Shown here one piece after another: positions 59,401 to 64,000 of a DNA stretch of 64,000 nt. Where the stretch lies: assembly GCA_021442155.1 (NCBI GenBank), contig CM038222.1, positions 18,362,923 to 18,426,922 on the forward strand. The letters run 5' to 3'. The notes under the pieces were generated by a model. That model saw nothing but the letters and a program-made list of their open reading frames with translations. It had not been told where the DNA came from and ran no database searches. Origin of the DNA: Cymbidium sinense (Eukaryota > Streptophyta > Magnoliopsida > Asparagales > Orchidaceae). The stretch's first letter is position 1, and each line of letters opens with the position of its first letter. The translations under genes and the position numbers were made by a program.

Positions 59401-60465
59401 TCATATTTTTGTTGCCATCAATAATACGTTTGCTAGAAGCCTTTTGCTGCCAGTAGTTTTCTTCCATATTCTAATAGCTAACCAAGTTATCTTTGGCTTC
59501 ATTCAAGTCCTCAAGTTTAGTGAATCAATCAAAACAAAATTTTCAAGAGAACAAACCAATTATTCCATGTTTTTAATATTGGCAAAGAGATTTTTAAAAT
59601 GATGCTTGTTCCATAAATTAAGGTTTTATTTAAGCCTTTTAAGCTTAAGCCAGAGGAGAATCATGCCTTTAATAGAATTATCAGGGTGAAGGGGGGCCAT
59701 CCAGTTGATGGAGACAACATTTAAGAAATCAATGTGTTGGATCCACATATTTTGGAATCTAAAAGAGGTTGGGGAGGTTAATCTATTAAAGGGATTTTTG
59801 ACAGATATCAAAAGAGGAGCATGATCAGACAAAGTTCTGCTCAAATGGTCAACTGAAGTATGAGGCCATTGATTGATCCAGAGAGAATTAAAAAGAATCT
59901 TGTCTAGCGGTTGCCAAAGTCTAGAGTTATGCCAAGTATAATTCGAACCTGAATAGCAAATATCAATCAGATTGTAATCAAGAATCATATTAAAAAATTC
60001 TTCCATGGAATGAATGTTAGGAAAGCAACCTCCCCTTCTTTTTGAGGAAGAGAGAATAGTGTTAAAATCATCCCCTACCAACCAGGGTTTGTTGACCGAG
60101 GAGGCAAAGGTTCTTAAAATGTCCCAAAGGATGTTCCTACCTACTCTATTACAAGAAGCATAAATAAAGGAACCTAGAGCAGAGAAATCATCCAATGAGA
60201 TGTGGACATTAACCAATTGTTGAAGATCATCAAGGATAGAGATATTGACTAAATTATTCCAAAAATACCAAATTTTATTGATAATATTATAAAATAATTT
60301 GTGAAAGTTGAGTGTTCTAGCAACATGGTTGATCTTAGAAGAGTGTATGAAAGGTTCAATAACAACAAGAAAGGCTATGTTATGAATACGATAAAGACTT
60401 CTAATACGATTGCGGACAATGAGAGTCACAATACATTGAACATTCTAAATTAGTAAGTTGATCAT
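56402..60465 (-). pseudogene. LINE C ORF2 (endonuclease-reverse transcriptase-RNase H)
   Basis: The ATG at 60465 (MINLLI-stop-NVQCIV, from a WNVxG-type start) leads into the APE endonuclease: VVIEPF near 60360, VGDDFNTIL near 60078, SGSNYTWHN, LDKILFN and LSDHAPLLISV. RT motifs are MDDFRPINLCTFFHKLISK from 58959, NQTGFIKGR, KLDISKAFDN near 58740, GLRQGDPLPPSLF near 58570 and SFADDF at 58434-58417, with catalytic acids kept. The zf-RVT segment (FYLPSKCYCC, HIENVNHVF) is near 57290-57330. The RNase H open frame 57286-56402 keeps D (INTDG) and D (WIEVDALL), has G for the Glu (LFAGLMD), and has Asn at the fourth acidic site (VCANYLANLG). About 1,350 codons in total, with several frameshifts and stops. 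Confidence 0.9.
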
Positions 60466-60668
60466 AATAAAATAAGAAAACAAAAGAGATAACTAAAGAT
60501 ATAATACAGTAAGAAGAAAAGGAAAATAGAAACATTTATATATTGGAAGTTAGGGAAGATGTAGTAGTTCCAGTGGAGCTATTAGTGAACATTTTTTCTT
60601 TAAGTGATTTTTTTTTAAACAGTTTGAAAAGGTCTATCCGTGTCCAAAGAATCACCATCTAAGAAAGA

Positions 60669-62072
60669 CTAATTTATGATATTTAGAATAGGACCTATAT
60701 GAGTCAAAGCATTTTTAATGGTAATTTCCCATTCCTCAATGTCAGAATTAAGTTGAGAGAGTGTGTTATCATGCATATCACTCTCAAGAGTAGGAGATGG
60801 AGAGGTTCTGAAGCCATTAATAGCGCATATTTTTGGATCAATTTCAGAATTAGTTTTCAAATTTTATTCCAACATCAAAGGATCAGCTCCAAAATTTGTT
60901 TTCAGACTTTGTTCAAACCTAAAATTTCCATTCAAATCACCACTAAGGATCATATGAGTCTCCTCGGGTTCACTAGCCAAGAGGGGTAGGTTAGACTGAA
61001 TCAAGGTATTGCCTTGAGGAGGAAAATTATTACAATTAGAAGGACTTATAATCAAGCTATCATTTTCTTCCTCAAGAACCACATTAGCAATGTCTTTAAC
61101 TTGCTCAGATTGCTCCACATTAGACAAAGTAGTGGATACGAAAAGAGTAGGGGTAGGCGTAGGATTCCCATTTTGAGTAACCTTAGGCACATAAGTAAAT
61201 TTATTGACTTTATCATTTGATAGAGTAGGATTAGGATCAGGAAAATTTTCCTTTTTAAGTTGTGGATGCAACACAAAACATTCAAAATGATCGTGGCCAT
61301 GAATTTTACAGTGTGTGCAAAAAATAGGAAAATTCTCAAATTCAACTTTTTGATTATAACCAAACTTATAAGAGCCAATCCAAACTTCTCTAGGATGCTT
61401 TTTAGAGATATCAATTTCAACCAAAATACGAGCAATAGAAGGTCGTGATCTCACAGTGGTGGCCTGATCAATTTGAAGAGCCTGACCAAAGAGAGCTCCA
61501 ACCGCAAAGAGAACTTGATGTGTAACATAATGTATTCTTATATTAGGAAGAGCTAACTATATATGAATAATTGGGGATTCCTCTTTTATATCAAAAAGAG
61601 GAGACCATTTTAGAAGTCGCATTTGTCAATTAAAAATAAAGTAAAAGTGACGTGAAAAAACTCTTGAATAATCTAAGTCATTAGAGAGCTAAATTAAAAC
61701 ATGCCTTGGATCAATCAATTCGATAGTGAAAGCACGTGAAAGTTTAAGGCTATGAAAAAAAGATCAGATGTTATTGAGAGTTGGCCATTGTAAGGAAAAT
61801 TTACCAACTAAAGTGAATTTATAAAGCTTCGCCAACTTTTCCACATCTAAATCCGAACACATAATCGCTGGCATTCCACGAAATGAGGTCAAGATCAAAT
61901 TCACCGAAGAATTAGTGGAAAGGTTCTTACCATATAATGCGTCCTTAAAGGACTTAACTGCAGGTAGAGTAGCAAATGTTTTCAGATCCACAATTGCATG
62001 TAATTCTGATGCCCTAGCCGACACCTCCAAGATGGAGAAGCACTGCTGCGCGATAAGCGGTTCTTCCACCAT
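60669..62072 (-). pseudogene. LINE C ORF1 (DUF4283 plus CCHC zinc knuckle), nearly intact
   Basis: One frame runs from ATG 62072 (MVEEPLIAQQ) to the stop at 60669, about 467 codons. It is interrupted by only a few in-frame stops (61764 TGA, 61689 TAG, others near 61625 and 61560, and one near 60864) and no frameshift that I can see. Order: SFKDALYGK near the N-terminus; DUF4283-like region (SNDLDYSRVFSRHFYFIF, QMRLLKWSPLFDIKEESP, LPNIRIHYV, FAVGALFGQALQIDQAT, RPSIARILVEIDISKKHP, EVWIGSYKFGY); zinc knuckle CTHCKIHGHDHFEC (C-x2-C-x4-H-x4-C) near 61320; then a Ser/Asn/Pro-rich tail. The family role is binding of element RNA in the RNP. The lack of frameshifts suggests fairly recent death or selection until late. 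Confidence 0.88.
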
Positions 62073-62215
62073 AGAATTAGTAATGAAAACTCACATGAGA
62101 GGCCAATCAGAGACAAATGATCAAAGAAATCGATTGAGAATGATCAGAAATCGACCAAATCGTAAGGAAATTTTAATCGGAGGAGGTTTACAAGTTTAGG
62201 TTTAGTTTAGTTTGA

Positions 62216-62250
62216 AAAGCTAAGCTAAGCTAAGCTAAGCTGAGCTAACT
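62216..62250 (+). repeat. (GCTAA)n microsatellite beside LINE C 5' end
   Basis: Six to seven units of AAGCT/GCTAA, one changed to GCTGA, directly after TTTAGTTTAGTTTGAAA. It is not seen elsewhere in the window and lies at the junction between LINE C and the telomere-like array. Confidence 0.85.
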
Positions 62251-62756
62251 TTTTTTAGTTTAGGTTTTTAGGTTTTTAGGTTTTTAGGGTTTAGGTTTTA
62301 GGATTTAGGGTTTCGGGCTTAGGTTTTGGGGTTTTGGGTTTTGGGTTTAGGATTGTAGTTTTTAGGGTTTAGGGTTTGGGGTTTAGGGTTTAGGGTTTTA
62401 GGGTTTAAGCTTTAGGTTTAGGGTTTAGGGTTTTAGGGTTTAGGTTTTAGGGTTTAGGGTTGTAGGTTTAGGGTTTAGAGTTAGTTTTAGGGATTAGAGT
62501 TAGGGTTTGCTTATTTATTTTATTTGTTTTATTTTTTTATTTTCTTAAATTTAGTGAACTTGTTGGTTTAGGTTTATTTTTTTTATAAATTTTAGTTTAT
62601 TTTCTTTTTAATTTTTATCTAGGTTTATTTTTATTTTTATTTAGTTTAGTTTATTTATGTTAGTTAAGGTTTCTTTATTTTAGTTTATTTTTTACGTATA
62701 GGTTTAGTTTAGGTTTGTTTTGTAATTTAGCTTTATATTTATTTTATTTTTGGAAA
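62251..62756 (+). repeat. Degenerate telomere-like array, last segment
   Basis: A TTTAGGG-rich block (62270-62510), then the A-rich box (TTAAATTTAGTGAACTTGTTGG near 62545), then T-rich sequence ending abruptly at the Ty3/gypsy fragment. No gene is seen. Confidence 0.9.
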
Positions 62757-64000
62757 AGTAGTCAGTGGCACCTAAGAGAAATCGATGATCCTTGGAAGAA
62801 GGAGGATCGATCAGGCCCATAATGTTGGTACCCAACACTCAAATGGCCATGAGGCCAATGTAGGGTGCAGAATATTGGGTGGTTGGTGGAGGACCATACT
62901 GTGCACCTGACACTGATGGCATCTCCTAGCTACATCCAAGCAGCTTGTAATCATTAAAGGCTAGTAGTATCCTAGTCTTTTAATCTTCATATTCATCTTC
63001 AGACCAGATTGATGCACTATGCATAGACCTGAATGTACCTTTGTTATAATGCCAAGGGCTTCATATTTGTCTAAACAATGTAACCACATTTGGTCAAAGG
63101 ATCGACAGTACAGGGTGCCATCAACAAGAGCGTAGGAGAGAGCTCTCTATTTCACCTGATGGGCTTGTGACTTTTCTTGAGGTAATTTCCCGGTGTTCAG
63201 ATAATCTATGAATGGTTGCCTCCAATCTAGCTCCTTATCTATTTTGGAAATGGCAACCTACCCTTCAAGAGAAGCCTCTTGATGAGTTCAACATCAATAA
63301 GAGATAGGACTTTTTTATTTTGGACCCTTATTGAAATGGACTCATCTTCCAAACATGCCTACTCTTTGGCAAGTTAGCCCAAAGCATCTATTACTGCGTT
63401 CTTTGCTCGAGGAACCTTGTAGATGGTGACTTCAAGAATTTGGGCCAACAGCTTCTTGGTATACTCATAGTAATGACAAAGCTTGGGTTTGAGAACCTTG
63501 TATGACCCAACAAATTGATTGATGATAAACTCAGAATCCCCTAAGATGTTAATGTTCTTAACACTGATAGTGATGGCTAACTCTAGACCGACAATCAAAG
63601 CCTCATACTTGACTTCATTGTTAGTGTAGGGGTTGGCAAGATAGTATGAAAATCTCATCACATCAGGGTCTGGAGGTAGTGAGGTTAGAGTTAAGGTTCC
63701 CAGCTACAACCTAATAGTTTCACATAAACTTGATTTGAATACTTTGCTTTGTCTGGAGGCCTGATCTTCGTTTATATCTGGATCGAAAGTCACCTCCAAT
63801 GGAACCCACTGAGAGGGGTTGGTTGGTGTACTAATCACATTAAACTTATCCTTTGAGCTAGATTCCAAGCCTTTGTGGTAGTACTCTATGAACATGACTC
63901 TATTGGTTGATGGCCAAGGGGTCTTCCACCTCTAAGGCCCTATTTTTGCCTCTCCCTCACTGGGAGGAGGTTAAGCCATCCTACTCACATGTCCATATGA
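62757..64000 (-). pseudogene. Ty3/gypsy retrotransposon pol fragment (RNase H to integrase)
   Basis: From the window edge on -: a linker (63895-63704, FIEYYHKGLESSSKDKF) follows, then RNase H from about 63690 (VMRFSYYLANPYTNNEVKY, EALIVGLELAITISVKNIN, ILGDSEFIINQFVGSYKVL, VPRAKNAVIDALG). The integrase zinc-binding domain follows with frame changes (VHSGLCIVHQSGLKMNMKI, KRLGYY-stop-PLM, LDVARRCHQCQVH), so the H-H-C-C residues are all visible. The integrase core start is SWPFECWV, then LIDPPSSKDHRF and LLGATDYFSK. It is cut off at 62757, where telomere-like repeats begin. The RNase H to integrase order is that of Ty3/gypsy, and the TNNExxYEALIxGLELA motif is common in that group. It has stops and frameshifts, so it is a relic. 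No LTR is visible within the window. Confidence 0.87.

Larger units (their letters stand above)
52731..62195 (-). mobile_element. LINE C: near full-length L1-like LINE carrying a nested RTE
   Basis: From 5' (right) to 3' (left): ORF1 (62072-60669), ORF2 (60465-56402) and a 3' region (56401-52731) split by an RTE insertion at 54386-56138. Without the RTE the element is about 7.7 kb, the same as LINE A. The 3' end shows a T-run on + (CTTTTTTTAATTTTTTTTG), consistent with poly(A). The 5' end lies close to 62195, next to telomere-like sequence and a (GCTAA)n microsatellite. It is the least decayed of the three copies: ORF1 keeps one frame throughout and the RT motifs are intact. Confidence 0.87.

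Noticed and set aside
56402..62072. Active LINE C
   Set aside because: Several stops in ORF1, frameshifts in ORF2, loss of RNase H acidic residues, and an RTE in the 3' region.

Overview
This window looks like a heterochromatic, probably subtelomeric or interstitial-telomeric, stretch of a flowering-plant nuclear genome. The plant assignment rests on pervasive degenerate TTTAGGG (plant-type telomere) repeats, L1-like LINEs of the plant type (DUF4283 and CCHC-knuckle ORF1; endonuclease, reverse transcriptase, zf-RVT and RNase H in ORF2), a plant RTE-clade LINE, a Ty3/gypsy pol fragment, and retrocopies of a glycine-rich RNA-binding protein and of ribosomal protein P0. I see no intact protein-coding gene, no tRNA or rRNA gene and no CRISPR array. 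Every recognisable coding stretch is broken by stops, frameshifts or truncation.

Layout. 1-575: edge of the telomere-like array. 576-5990: an unusual AT-rich domain poor in homopolymers, with a recurrent one-strand ATCTT motif. 5991-62756: a long telomere-like array, always with its G-rich strand (TTTAGGG) on the + strand. It is built from recurring modules: a TTTAGGG-rich block, then a conserved box near AAATTAAGTAAACCAGTAGG, then about 0.8-1.3 kb of T-rich (TTTATTTT/TTTAGG)n sequence. The array is interrupted by seven copies of the 3' end of a glycine-rich RNA-binding protein gene (5991, 9265, 33501, 36229, 40547, 43262, 47469), all on the - strand and all ending at the same codon against TTAGGG. 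It is also interrupted by a P0 pseudogene (41158-42036), a Ty3/gypsy gag scrap (8696-8779), three L1-like LINEs (A 15231-22910, near full length; B 43752-47138, 5'-truncated; C 52731-62195, near full length) and two RTE-clade fragments (51796-52432 on +; 54386-56138 on -). The - strand RTE is nested in LINE C with a 15-bp target-site duplication. 62757-64000: a - strand Ty3/gypsy RNase H to integrase fragment that runs off the window.

How the parts relate. The glycine-rich copies share nonsense mutations, deletions and flanking sequence, so most spread with the satellite as part of a composite higher-order repeat after the copy was already dead. The poly(A)-type retrosequences (LINEs A-C, P0) and the glycine-rich copies all lie on the - strand, as expected if target-primed reverse transcription uses the T-rich G-strand of the array as primer. 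Several GC-rich CCCAGGG-like patches (30585-30925, 37855-38095, 48905-49480, 50195-50345) may be diverged array or long-read base-calling artefacts of telomeric repeats, and should be checked before interpretation.
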